From NCBI RefSeq assembly GCF_018598585.1, contig NZ_JAHESD010000002.1, forward strand, positions 62,001-126,000: 64,000 nucleotides of DNA, given 5' to 3'. This stretch comes from Chryseosolibacter indicum (GTDB lineage Bacteria; Bacteroidota; Bacteroidia; Cytophagales; Cyclobacteriaceae). The notes under the pieces were generated by a model. The model did no database searches and was not told the DNA's origin. It saw nothing but the letters and a program-made list of their open reading frames with translations. Shown here one piece after another: positions 41,982 through 49,818 of the stretch; the first letter of the stretch is position 1, and each line of letters opens with the position of its first letter. The position numbers and the translations under genes are program-made.

Positions 41982-42916
41982 TCAGAAGTTGTTATTACGA
42001 TGGTAAGTACTATTTTCGGTAGCGATAAGCGAGGCCCATTTTTCTACTGTTGAAATAAGATCGTCGATCTTAATAGGTTTACTAAGATAATCATTCATTC
42101 CTGCCTTAAGGCACTCTTCACGATCTTTCTCTAAGGCATTTGCTGTCATAGCTATAATCACAGGTTCCTTTTGGTTGTTCTTTCGAATATGCTGACTGTC
42201 TTCCATAAGCGTCCATACCGAGTTATGACTGATAGATGTTGAATTAGCAGGCCCGCGTTTATAATTCTTAAAGGACTTAGTCTTTTGTCAAAGATGGTGA
42301 GGCCGTTGTTATGAGTTCCTATAGACAACATACATGTCCTGGCGTCCAGAATTTCTTTTACAATTGTCTGACGATTATCATTTGAAGGAATATTAAAATG
42401 TTCATGATTTAGTTTTGATATTAAACCGATCAAAGCAGTTATCTTCATATCCAATCCAAATATTATCTTCTTCGTCTATTGAAAGACAATTGATAAGGTT
42501 ACTTCTAATGGTTCCGGTCCGTTCATTGTTGTTAATATATCTTACAAATTGTTCTTTTTGCCTGTTAAATTTATTAAGACCTTTCCATGTCGCGATCCAC
42601 AAGTTGCCATCTTTATCTCCGACTATGTCATTTATAGTATTAGAGCTAATGGACGAGGGATCATTAAACTCGTTTTTATACACTGTAATTTCGTAACCAT
42701 CATATTTGTTCAGTCCGTCTCGCGTGCCAAACCACATAAATCCTCGGCTGTCCTGGAAGGTACATATTACATTGCTTTGTGAGAGCCGATGTCTGTACCG
42801 ATATGTTCAAACTTCAGATTCTTATGTTGGGCTTTGATAGTAGTAGTAATGAGTAGAAAAGCTACTGCAATGATAAAAACTGTTTTAGTTTTAACTGGAC
42901 TACTGATCATTCCCAT
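41982..42916 (-). pseudogene. Remnant of a propeller-type hybrid histidine kinase (internal deletion plus frameshifts)
   Basis: Read on the minus strand. The piece from 42916 has a signal-like leader (VKTKTVFIIAVAFLLITTTIKAQ) and the typical opening FEHIGTDIG. A one-base loss near 42785 then breaks the frame; the other frame continues SQSNVICTFQDSRGFMWFGT and two-component propeller repeats (GDKDGNLWIATWKGLNKF). The frame shifts again near 42400-42450 and near 42240, where a third frame gives [15 protein letters not shown] and then directly the end of a receiver domain ([36 protein letters not shown]). A full gene of this class encodes well over 1000 residues; here most propeller repeats, the Y_Y_Y and kinase domains, and the phosphoacceptor are gone. 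It follows the receiver-HPt gene by about 7 nt. Confidence 0.88.
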
Positions 42917-42923
42917 GCTTGAT

Positions 42924-43655
42924 TTAGGAGCTTGCTGCAAGAATACTAGACTCATTCTCAAGAGATCTTATAATACTTTCTGTCATAAGGTTGAAGTTAT
43001 GAATTTTTTGCTGAATAGCTTCTGCTTTAGTGTCTGCAGAAAGACTGTGTTTAAGATCTTCAACTACAATGTTGTACTCATGATCATCAAGAAGAATCAA
43101 TGCCGATTTAATTTTATGGCTCTTGCTTTGAAATAAATTTATTTCTTGTGAATAGAGTGCTTTGTATGATGCCTCCTGGAGTTCTCGTAGGTTACTGATT
43201 ATTAATGCTATTAACTCCTGCTTGAAGGTGGTGTCACTATCTGCATACAATTCAAACTTAATTTTTAATGGCCTGCTTTCTATATATTCTGAAAGTATAT
43301 AATGATTAATTTTATTATGCATGTCGGAAGGGTCAAGCGGCTTTTTTACAAAATCATTCATGCCAAGCCTTTCTGCTTTCTCTTTTGTATCAGCAACGGA
43401 GGATGCAGTAAAAGCAAGGATAGGAATATTTTTAAAGTATGGATCCTGTGATGATCTTATTGTATGGGTGGTTTCACATCCATCCATTTCAGGCATATTA
43501 ATATCCATAAGTATCAGCCCGAATATGCGCTGTTGAAGGATGTTAAGTGCTTCCCGTCCGTCATTCGCTATAGTTACAGTAAGTCCCCACTTCCTCAAAA
43601 ACTGTGAGGCTATCTTTTGGTTTATTGCGTCATCTTCAACTAAGAGAATATTCAT
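42924..43655 (-). CDS. Receiver-HPt response regulator
   Basis: A 243-residue protein with two signalling domains. Residues 1-125 form a receiver: acidic pocket LLVEDDAINQKIA, phosphoacceptor Asp51 in LILMDINMPEMDG, and lysine in FVKKPLDP. Residues 135-235 are a helical domain with His180 in the context SKSHKIKSALILL, which fits a histidine-phosphotransfer (HPt) site. Such proteins relay phosphate from a hybrid kinase. The gene directly downstream on the same transcript is a destroyed hybrid kinase, so this protein may have lost its main partner. No DNA-binding domain is present. Confidence 0.88.
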   Translation of the reverse strand: MNILLVEDDAINQKIASQFLRKWGLTVTIANDGREALNILQQRIFGLILMDINMPEMDGCETTHTIRSSQDPYFKNIPILAFTASSVADTKEKAERLGMNDFVKKPLDPSDMHNKINHYILSEYIESRPLKIKFELYADSDTTFKQELIALIISNLRELQEASYKALYSQEINLFQSKSHKIKSALILLDDHEYNIVVEDLKHSLSADTKAEAIQQKIHNFNLMTESIIRSLENESSILAASS

Positions 43656-43997
43656 AAGTTCAGGTTAAAGATCATCATTATGCAACTTATGAACCATTAG
43701 AAACAGACGTTTAAACCATCGTGCAAGGTCTTCATGTTTTTTTAATAAAAACACTGGTTGCTAGTGATTTCTTTTTCTGTATGCCTCCGCTAAAGATGAA
43801 TTAGTTTGAGTAGAATGTACGTTTTTAGGATGTTTTAAGGAAATGCCTTCAGGAAGGCTGCTATTTGCGATTTGCAACTTCTTTTTGTGAGATGTAATGA
43901 TAAGGACCTTTTATTTAAACTTTTTGGGAGCAAGTTTTAAGGATATCCTGAATAGGGAATGATATTCCAAATATCATTCCCTGATTGATAAGCCTGT
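43656..43997. other. Spacer between the receiver-HPt gene and the next minus-strand gene
   Basis: No ORF of note. It holds the strong hairpin at 43954-43982 and two isolated TTTAAGG words (43834-43840 and 43936-43942), which are not in tandem. Confidence 0.4.
43954..43982. terminator. Strong perfect hairpin, possible terminator
   Basis: Thirteen-bp stem AGGGAATGATATT / AATATCATTCCCT with a CCA loop, 15 nt past the stop codon of the helical-protein gene on the minus strand. No T run follows on that strand, so it may stabilise a 3' end rather than terminate by itself. Confidence 0.55.
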
Positions 43998-44360
43998 CTA
44001 TGTAAGATCTGGAAATTGTAGATTGCACTCTTTTTCAAGTAGCTCAAGAAACCTCGAAGCATTATGTACCATGCTTTCACGCTTCGCTGTTTCTGTAGAA
44101 AAAAATATTTCGGTGCTCAAAAACTCTTCGTAGTGTTCTTGTAGCTCCCGTAATAACACACAGAAGCGCTCGATGTGTTTAATTGTTTTTAACCGTTCTT
44201 CAGTTTCTGTTTTTGTAGAGATATCCTTAACCATTTCATTGAATATTCTCTCGTTCTCAGCCACTTCATCATAGAACTCAATTAAAAGATTGGTGTTGAT
44301 TTCTCTTTCAACAAGTTTCTGCATTAATACCGAAGCATCCATGCCTTGGCTAGCATTCAT
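43998..44360 (-). CDS. Helical hypothetical protein
   Basis: A 120-residue, acidic, almost wholly helical protein, likely to form a coiled coil (EVAENERIFNEMVKDI, TEERLKTIKHIERFCVLLRELQEHYEEFL). No signal peptide, membrane segment or recognisable domain. Two ATG codons exist (MNASQG and MDASVL). The gene is isolated between two long spacers and near signalling genes, but no function is suggested by its sequence. Confidence 0.68.
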   Translation of the reverse strand: MNASQGMDASVLMQKLVEREINTNLLIEFYDEVAENERIFNEMVKDISTKTETEERLKTIKHIERFCVLLRELQEHYEEFLSTEIFFSTETAKRESMVHNASRFLELLEKECNLQFPDLT

Positions 44361-44806
44361 AGTGTGGGGTTTAAAGGAATTTAATCTTAAAAAATTCGTA
44401 GTAGTACTCTACCACAATACAAAGAAGAAAGAATTTAAATGATAAAGGAGGTGAGTTTTAAAGTAAATCATACATCCCTTTGAAATCCTTTAAAAGAACG
44501 GGTAAAAAAGTGTGAATATTTTAATGCACGGCAGGTTACTCTGAATATGCCTAGGGTAGAGTAAGATATCAATCAGCTATGTGAGTAATCAATAAAGGAA
44601 TATTCCCAAACAATTTATACTCTTAAGACTTTTTTAAGAAGCAACAAAAGAATAAATAGGCCACTTAATGAGATTTGTCAGCAATACGATTTTCAAACTT
44701 TACTAACAAGGATATAAGAACTAATTTAATTGTTAAATTATAATTAATACGACTAAATAAATTAGTATTGTTTATTAAGTTTGTAGTTAAAATCAAATAC
44801 ACAATT
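44361..44806. other. AT-rich spacer between divergent genes
   Basis: About 450 nt without ORF, RNA gene or clear repeat. The only signal seen is the -7-like element at 44776-44783 for the following gene. Confidence 0.4.
44776..44783 (+). promoter_or_regulatory. Candidate -7 element of the 123-residue gene
   Basis: TAAGTTTG, a perfect TAnnTTTG, 24 nt before the start codon. No -33 TTTG at the expected distance. Confidence 0.35.
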
Positions 44807-45178
44807 ATGAAAACAATAAGAATTGTGACCGGCGTAAAGAAGATAGACCATGAAGCAAACGAAAATATATTATTGTTTAGGGTTCGTGAAGTATTAAATG
44901 AACATAGATCTTCTATACTTGAAAGAATGATTAACGACCTACCCAACTACATTAATTATAGGTTTGATATACGAGCATCTAAAGAACAATTAGCGAATAT
45001 CAGAAATAAATTAACGTTGTTAAAGGGTGAAAATATTAATGCTGATAAGTATCATGAAGTTATTGAAAACGTCCTTCTTCATGAAACTTATAGTATTCCT
45101 TCGCAACCATTTCTTCAGGAAATTGACGAAATCATTTATAATGAAATTAACCCTTATCAATTAACGTTGGTAAAATAG
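44807..45178 (+). CDS. Hypothetical protein upstream of the two-component genes
   Basis: A 123-residue soluble protein (MKTIRIVTGVKKIDHEANENILLF...). It has no signal peptide, membrane segment or known domain. The chosen ATG at 44807 has a -7-like element at the right distance; an upstream in-frame ATG at 44768 would start inside that promoter. It precedes the response regulator gene by 135 nt on the same strand. Its relation to the efflux system is unknown. Confidence 0.65.
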   Translation: MKTIRIVTGVKKIDHEANENILLFRVREVLNEHRSSILERMINDLPNYINYRFDIRASKEQLANIRNKLTLLKGENINADKYHEVIENVLLHETYSIPSQPFLQEIDEIIYNEINPYQLTLVK

Positions 45179-45313
45179 CAGCACTTGGTTTGTCATTCAG
45201 CTGCTCTTTTATTGCTAACTTACTTTAATTCAATCCCGCTATATGTTCTGTTGCAAGTAATCATCGGAAGCTCCTATATTTACACGATCAGTATTTGTAG
45301 GATAATTAACGCT

Positions 45314-46000
45314 TTGAGAAAAATTCTTATAGTTGAAGATGATCATCGCTTGTCAGAGTCTATATCGTTACACCTGACTAAAGAGGGCTATTTATGCGAA
45401 TGCGCTTATGATGGACAAATGGCGATGAAGTACTTCTCCAAGGACACGTTTCACCTTGTTGTACTTGATATCAATCTTCCTAAAATAAACGGACTGGATC
45501 TGTGCAGGAATTTGAGGGAGAAAGATGCACGTGTTCCTATTTTAATGATTACCGCTTTTGGTGATATAGAAAGTAAAATGGAAGCTTTCGACTATGGAGC
45601 TGATGATTACCTCGTTAAGCCGTTTCACTTAAAAGAACTCACTGCAAAAGTTCGGGTTTTTTTGAAACGGGCAGAACAGAACATTGCATTACAAGAAGCT
45701 TACGCCTTTATTGATCTTATAATTGATCCTAACAAAAAAACTGTTATAAGGGAAGGAAAGGAAATACATCTGACTCCGAAAGAATATAGCTTATTGGAAT
45801 ATTTGGTAAAGAATAAAAATCGAATTGTATCCAAAGACGAACTTGCCCGAAATGTATGGGATATTAATTATGGTGTTACTCCAAACACTATAGAGGTTTA
45901 CATTAACTTTTTAAGGAATAAGATCGATCGGGGTTTTGAACATAAGTTTATCTTAACAAAGCCCGGCTTTGGATATTATATTTCGTCACAAACATCATGA
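45314..46000 (+). CDS. OmpR/PhoB-family response regulator
   Basis: A 228-residue regulator: receiver domain (residues 1-120; KILIVEDDHRLSESIS, phosphoacceptor Asp52 in VVLDINLPKING, ITAFGDIESK, VKPFHLKEL) and a winged-helix Trans_reg_C domain (about 130-228; LTPKEYSLLEYLVKNKNRIVSKDEL with the recognition helix TPNTIEVYINFLRNKI). The TTG at 45314 is taken as start because it places the acidic residues at positions 9-10 as in the family; the longer ATG/GTG options add a hydrophobic stretch. Its stop overlaps the kinase start by four bases. The phased TTTAAGG repeats before the efflux genes are its probable target. Confidence 0.9.
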   Translation: MRKILIVEDDHRLSESISLHLTKEGYLCECAYDGQMAMKYFSKDTFHLVVLDINLPKINGLDLCRNLREKDARVPILMITAFGDIESKMEAFDYGADDYLVKPFHLKELTAKVRVFLKRAEQNIALQEAYAFIDLIIDPNKKTVIREGKEIHLTPKEYSLLEYLVKNKNRIVSKDELARNVWDINYGVTPNTIEVYINFLRNKIDRGFEHKFILTKPGFGYYISSQTS

Positions 46001-47358
46001 ATTATAAAAAGAGGCTTATACTTCTTTTCGTGGGGCTATTCCTCTTCGTTCTCACGGCTATTCTTTCTTTTATCTACATTTCTTATGCGGACTTCAGAAG
46101 AGAAGAGTTTTTCGAGCGTTTGCGTGAGAAAAGCTTTTCTACAGTAAAACTTTTAGCAGAAGTCAACGAAATAGACAGAGACCTTTTGAAAATTATAGAT
46201 CGTAATACAATCAATAAAATGTACGATGAAAAAGTACTCGTATTCAATGAAAAGAATGAGTTAATTTACAGTAGCCTGGATGACGAGACAATTCCCTACT
46301 CCACGTCATTTATTGAACAGATACGTGATAAAGAGGACAAATTCTATGTGGATGAAGATGGGGATGAAGTCGTTGGTGTACATTATCGTGAGCGGGGGAA
46401 TGACTATGTAGTACTTGCGTCCGCATATGATCAATATGGAATTAGTAAGCTTAAAAACCTTCGTAATCTTGTCATAGGTGCCTTACTGGCAGGAACTTTT
46501 TTAATAGCGTTGTCAAGTTATTTTTATATCCATCAAATATTTTATCCCATTGACCAGTTAAATAAATCAATTCAGGTTATTAGCGAAAGTAACCTCAGGG
46601 AGTTTGTTAATGTAACAAAAAACCGAGATGAGTTGGATGAGCTCGCGGTGAATTACAACCAGATGTTGGGCCGTCTTTTTAAAGCATTCGAATCGCAGCG
46701 GTCATTTGTGAGAAATGCTTCTCATGAATTAAAAACTCCCCTTGCTTTGATTCACGGAAAACTGGAAAAGCTGCAGGACTTACATAGTGCCGACAGGCAA
46801 GCTTATCAAATTATTAACTCCATAATGGAGGATGTTCAGGGTCAAGCTTCTCTGGTAGAGTCGTTGTTATTAATGCAAAGGCTTCAGTCAGAGTTGCCGA
46901 TTCACAAAACATCAATTCGAATAGATGAGATACTCGATAAGAGTGTTGCTGAAGAGAAGGAGCGGTTTCCTGCGCTTCACGTTGAAGTCGATATAGCTGA
47001 ATCAATCACTTCTGATAAACAACTCGTAGTTGTTGGGAACGACATGTTAATGAAGGTATGCCTTAAAAATCTAATTAGGAACGCAGCCTTGTATTCGGAA
47101 ACGGATACTTTACTGATTAAAATACTATTCGAAAACGAAAGTTTAATTGTACTTTTTTCAAATAAAGGATTTGAAGAATTACCTAAAGAAATTTTCGAGC
47201 CTTTCTATAGGCAATCAAAGCAGCAGGAGAAGCCAGGTAGTGGATTGGGCTTGTCACTTGTAGCACAAATCATGAATACACTACATGGAAGTGTGTCATA
47301 TACTTTCATTAATGAAGACCATATATTCAGGCTGAGTTTTCCTTTCATTAAAATTTAA
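45997..47358 (+). CDS. HAMP-domain sensor histidine kinase
   Basis: A 453-residue membrane kinase, partner of the preceding regulator (ATGA overlap). TM1 at about 6-28 (LILLFVGLFLFVLTAILSFIY), a periplasmic sensor of about 125 residues, TM2 at about 157-182 (VIGALLAGTFLIALSSYFYI), a HAMP linker (PIDQLNKSIQVISESNLREF), HisKA with phospho-His243 (RNASHELKTPLALIHGKLE), and the ATPase domain (N-box CLKNLIRNAALYSETD, G-box GSGLGLSLVAQIM). The sensor region is rich in Asp and Glu (DKEDKFYVDEDGDEVVG) and poor in Met, Cys and His, unlike copper or silver sensors. Confidence 0.93.
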   Translation: MNYKKRLILLFVGLFLFVLTAILSFIYISYADFRREEFFERLREKSFSTVKLLAEVNEIDRDLLKIIDRNTINKMYDEKVLVFNEKNELIYSSLDDETIPYSTSFIEQIRDKEDKFYVDEDGDEVVGVHYRERGNDYVVLASAYDQYGISKLKNLRNLVIGALLAGTFLIALSSYFYIHQIFYPIDQLNKSIQVISESNLREFVNVTKNRDELDELAVNYNQMLGRLFKAFESQRSFVRNASHELKTPLALIHGKLEKLQDLHSADRQAYQIINSIMEDVQGQASLVESLLLMQRLQSELPIHKTSIRIDEILDKSVAEEKERFPALHVEVDIAESITSDKQLVVVGNDMLMKVCLKNLIRNAALYSETDTLLIKILFENESLIVLFSNKGFEELPKEIFEPFYRQSKQQEKPGSGLGLSLVAQIMNTLHGSVSYTFINEDHIFRLSFPFIKI

Positions 47359-47393
47359 GGATTATTTAAGGTCGTCTTTAAGGTGTCTTAAAG
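47354..47393 (+). promoter_or_regulatory. Phased TTTAAGG repeats: predicted response-regulator box before the efflux operon
   Basis: TTTAAGG at 47354-47360, 47365-47371 and 47377-47383 (start-to-start 11 and 12 bp), then the inverted form CTTAAAG at 47387-47393. Seven-bp direct repeats with one-helical-turn spacing are how PhoB/OmpR-type dimers bind. The last element sits where a -33 box would be relative to the -7-like TTCATTTG at 47404-47411. The first copy overlaps the kinase stop codon. Confidence 0.6.
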
Positions 47394-47427
47394 AACGTCG
47401 CCGTTCATTTGTATATAAAACAAAGAG

Positions 47428-48675
47428 ATGGTGGTTCTTAGGATATTTTCTTTGCTACTGATTTCATACGCTACACTTTACGGCCAGGATACGCTCCGTG
47501 TCACCCTTCCTGAGGCGGACAGCCTTTTAATAACCCGAAACTTGTCTCTTATTGCTTTTCATTATGAGATAGATAAGGCAGAGGCAGGAAGAATTCAGGC
47601 TCGTTTATTTAATAATCCTGAATTATCCACCGAATGGAATCTTTATAATCCCTCTGCTCCAAAGTGGTTTGACGTAGGCAATAGGGGGCAAAAAATTGTT
47701 GGTCTGCAACAAATATTCAGGATTGCTGGTCAGCGTAATACAGCCATTAAATTAGCAGAAGAGGAGAAACGCATGACTCAGTCGCAATACAAAGAGTTGG
47801 TAAGATCTCTGAGGTATGAGTTGCACGTTTCGTTTTACCGTTATCACTTCCTTCGTAAGGCTATCGCCAATATAAACTCCCAGCTGGTACTACTAAAAAA
47901 TCTGACTGATGTATATGGAGATCAATATAAAAAAGGGAACGTGTCTCTTCAAGAGCTTACCCGATTAAACACAACATATTTTACGATAAATAACCAGGTA
48001 AACGACATCAGGCGGGAAACAATGCAACTGCAGTCAACTTTAAAAATTCTTTTAGCAGAGGAGCGAGTTGTATTGCCTATGGCGTCTGACGACGTATCGT
48101 ATCCCTTGCCTGCAATTAATGAGCAGGATTTAGTGAATCGCGCTTTGGACAACAGACCTGAGATTAAAACTATTCAGAGCATGGAGACACAAAACGAGCT
48201 TCGGTACAGATTGGCGAAGAAAGAGGCAATGCCTGATCTTGCTGCAGGGGTTTTATATGACCAGGCAGGTAGCTACGTAAATAACTATACGGCACTCACC
48301 GTACGATTCAATATTCCCATCTTTAATCGCAACCAGGGACAAATTCAATCTGCCAAAATTGGGATCCAGCAATCGAAGGTACTTCTGCAATCAAAGCAAC
48401 AACAAATTAGAAGCGAAGTGCAGAATGCCTGGAATGTGCTCCGTCTTCTTCTGGATCAATACAATGCAGTTAGTAAAGACTTCGAGAGTGAGTTAAATCT
48501 TTTAAGTGAAGGACTAGTAAACAATTACAGTAAGAATAATATTTCATTATTGGAGTTTACAGACCTCTTTGAATCCTACAATACAAATATTATACAGTAC
48601 AATCAATTAAAGGCCGATCTAAATAAATCATATGAAGAACTTACTTATGCAGTGGGCGAGGACATCGTTCAATAA
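47428..48675 (+). CDS. TolC-family outer-membrane efflux protein (CzcC-like)
   Basis: A 415-residue outer-membrane channel of an RND efflux pump. Signal peptide MVVLRIFSLLLISYATLYGQ, then two repeats of long alpha-helices characteristic of the OEP fold (NLSLIAFHYEIDKAEAGRIQARLFNNPELS; ALTVRFNIPIFNRNQGQIQSAKIGIQQSK, each seen in parts). The PELSTEWNLYN and IPIFNRNQG motifs are typical of the heavy-metal (Czc/Cus) class in Bacteroidota. First gene of a three-gene operon; its end overlaps the adaptor gene by 44 nt. Confidence 0.9.
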   Translation: MVVLRIFSLLLISYATLYGQDTLRVTLPEADSLLITRNLSLIAFHYEIDKAEAGRIQARLFNNPELSTEWNLYNPSAPKWFDVGNRGQKIVGLQQIFRIAGQRNTAIKLAEEEKRMTQSQYKELVRSLRYELHVSFYRYHFLRKAIANINSQLVLLKNLTDVYGDQYKKGNVSLQELTRLNTTYFTINNQVNDIRRETMQLQSTLKILLAEERVVLPMASDDVSYPLPAINEQDLVNRALDNRPEIKTIQSMETQNELRYRLAKKEAMPDLAAGVLYDQAGSYVNNYTALTVRFNIPIFNRNQGQIQSAKIGIQQSKVLLQSKQQQIRSEVQNAWNVLRLLLDQYNAVSKDFESELNLLSEGLVNNYSKNNISLLEFTDLFESYNTNIIQYNQLKADLNKSYEELTYAVGEDIVQ

Positions 48676-49747
48676 GTACATCTATGTAGCGCTGTTTGGC
48701 ATTTTATTCTGTTGTTCGAACAATGAACCAAAGGTTGAAGCGGAGAAAAAAGCTTTTGCACTGAGTGAAACCATGCTAAACAGTATAAAGCTGGATACTG
48801 TGAAACCCACTCAAGTGCAAGGCATACTCAATCTAAATGGTAAAATTGTTGCGGACGAAAATCGAATGGTTGAGATATTTCCGATTGTAGGCGGGAACGT
48901 GTTATCCATCGATGCAGAACTAGGTGATTTTGTAAAAAAGAGCCAAACATTAGGAGTTATAAGAAGTGGTGAGGTGGCAGAGTATGATCGTGAACTTACT
49001 GATGCACAATCGGACGTATTAGTCGCACAGAAAAACCTTACCGTCAAGCAGGATTTGTATGCTTCGAAACTTGTATCTGAAAGAGAAATTGTATCTGCTC
49101 AAAAGGAGCTAGAAAAAGCAGAAGCTGCACTTAGGAAGATAAAAGAAACATTCTCCATTTATGGATTTAACTCCAGGTCCGAGTACTACCTTAAGTCTCC
49201 TATTAATGGGTTTGTAATTGATAAGCGAATTAACAGAGACATGACTTTGCCTTCTGGGCACAATGAAAGTGTATTCACTGTTGCTGAGTTAAGTGAGGTA
49301 TGGGCAGTAGCAAATGTATATGAAAGCGACATATCGAGAATAAAGGAAGGAATGAACGTCACAATCTCTACATTGAGTTATCCTGGAGAATTAATTCAAG
49401 GCAGGATCGATAAGATATTCAATGTACTTGATCCGGAAACAAAAACAATGAAGGTACGCGTGCGAATTAAGAACCAGGATTTTAAGCTTAAGCCGGAGAT
49501 GATTGCTACCACCAGAGTTTTTTATAATGAAACAAAAGCTTTGCCTTCTGTTCCTGCCTCTGCTATAATATTTGATAAGAGCAGGCAGTTTGTAATGGTT
49601 TTTAAAGACCGCTACAATATTGAGACACGTGAAGTGGAATTATATAAAACAACGCAGAATAGTGCGTGGCTTTTATCAGGTGTTGCTCCTGGCGAGGTGG
49701 TAATTAGCAAGAATCAGTTGTTCATTTATGATGCTCTAAATGACTAA
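48632..49747 (+). CDS. RND efflux periplasmic adaptor (CzcB/CusB-like), lipoprotein
   Basis: A 371-residue membrane-fusion protein. N-terminal hydrophobic leader with cysteines (YVALFGILFCCSNNEP) suggests lipidation. Order of parts: beta-barrel start (VQGILNLNGKIVADENR), lipoyl half-motifs around a helical hairpin (GGNVLSIDAELGDFVKKSQTLGVI; DAQSDVLVAQKNLTVKQDLYASKLVSEREI), second lipoyl half, and beta-barrel/membrane-proximal domains (VWAVANVYESDISRIKEGM). No histidine- or methionine-rich metal-binding region is present. Overlap of 44 nt with the tolC-type gene indicates tight coupling; the ATG at 48647 is an alternative start. Confidence 0.92.
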   Translation: MKNLLMQWARTSFNKYIYVALFGILFCCSNNEPKVEAEKKAFALSETMLNSIKLDTVKPTQVQGILNLNGKIVADENRMVEIFPIVGGNVLSIDAELGDFVKKSQTLGVIRSGEVAEYDRELTDAQSDVLVAQKNLTVKQDLYASKLVSEREIVSAQKELEKAEAALRKIKETFSIYGFNSRSEYYLKSPINGFVIDKRINRDMTLPSGHNESVFTVAELSEVWAVANVYESDISRIKEGMNVTISTLSYPGELIQGRIDKIFNVLDPETKTMKVRVRIKNQDFKLKPEMIATTRVFYNETKALPSVPASAIIFDKSRQFVMVFKDRYNIETREVELYKTTQNSAWLLSGVAPGEVVISKNQLFIYDALND

Positions 49748-49818
49748 GCGAAATGAAAGGTTTAAGATTGATTTTGCTATCGTGTTTCAATTCGTAAAAA
49801 TTATAATACTACCGTGAG

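Noticed and set aside
42789-43136. 115-codon plus-strand ORF across the kinase remnant and receiver-HPt gene
   Set aside because: It is antisense to recognisable signal-peptide and HPt coding sequence.
43834-43942. Two further TTTAAGG words near the receiver-HPt gene
   Set aside because: They are 102 bp apart and not phased; in AT-rich spacers such words are expected by chance.
45185-45313. Longer form of the OmpR-type regulator
   Set aside because: The added residues are hydrophobic and non-conserved; the receiver fold starts at the TTG at 45314.
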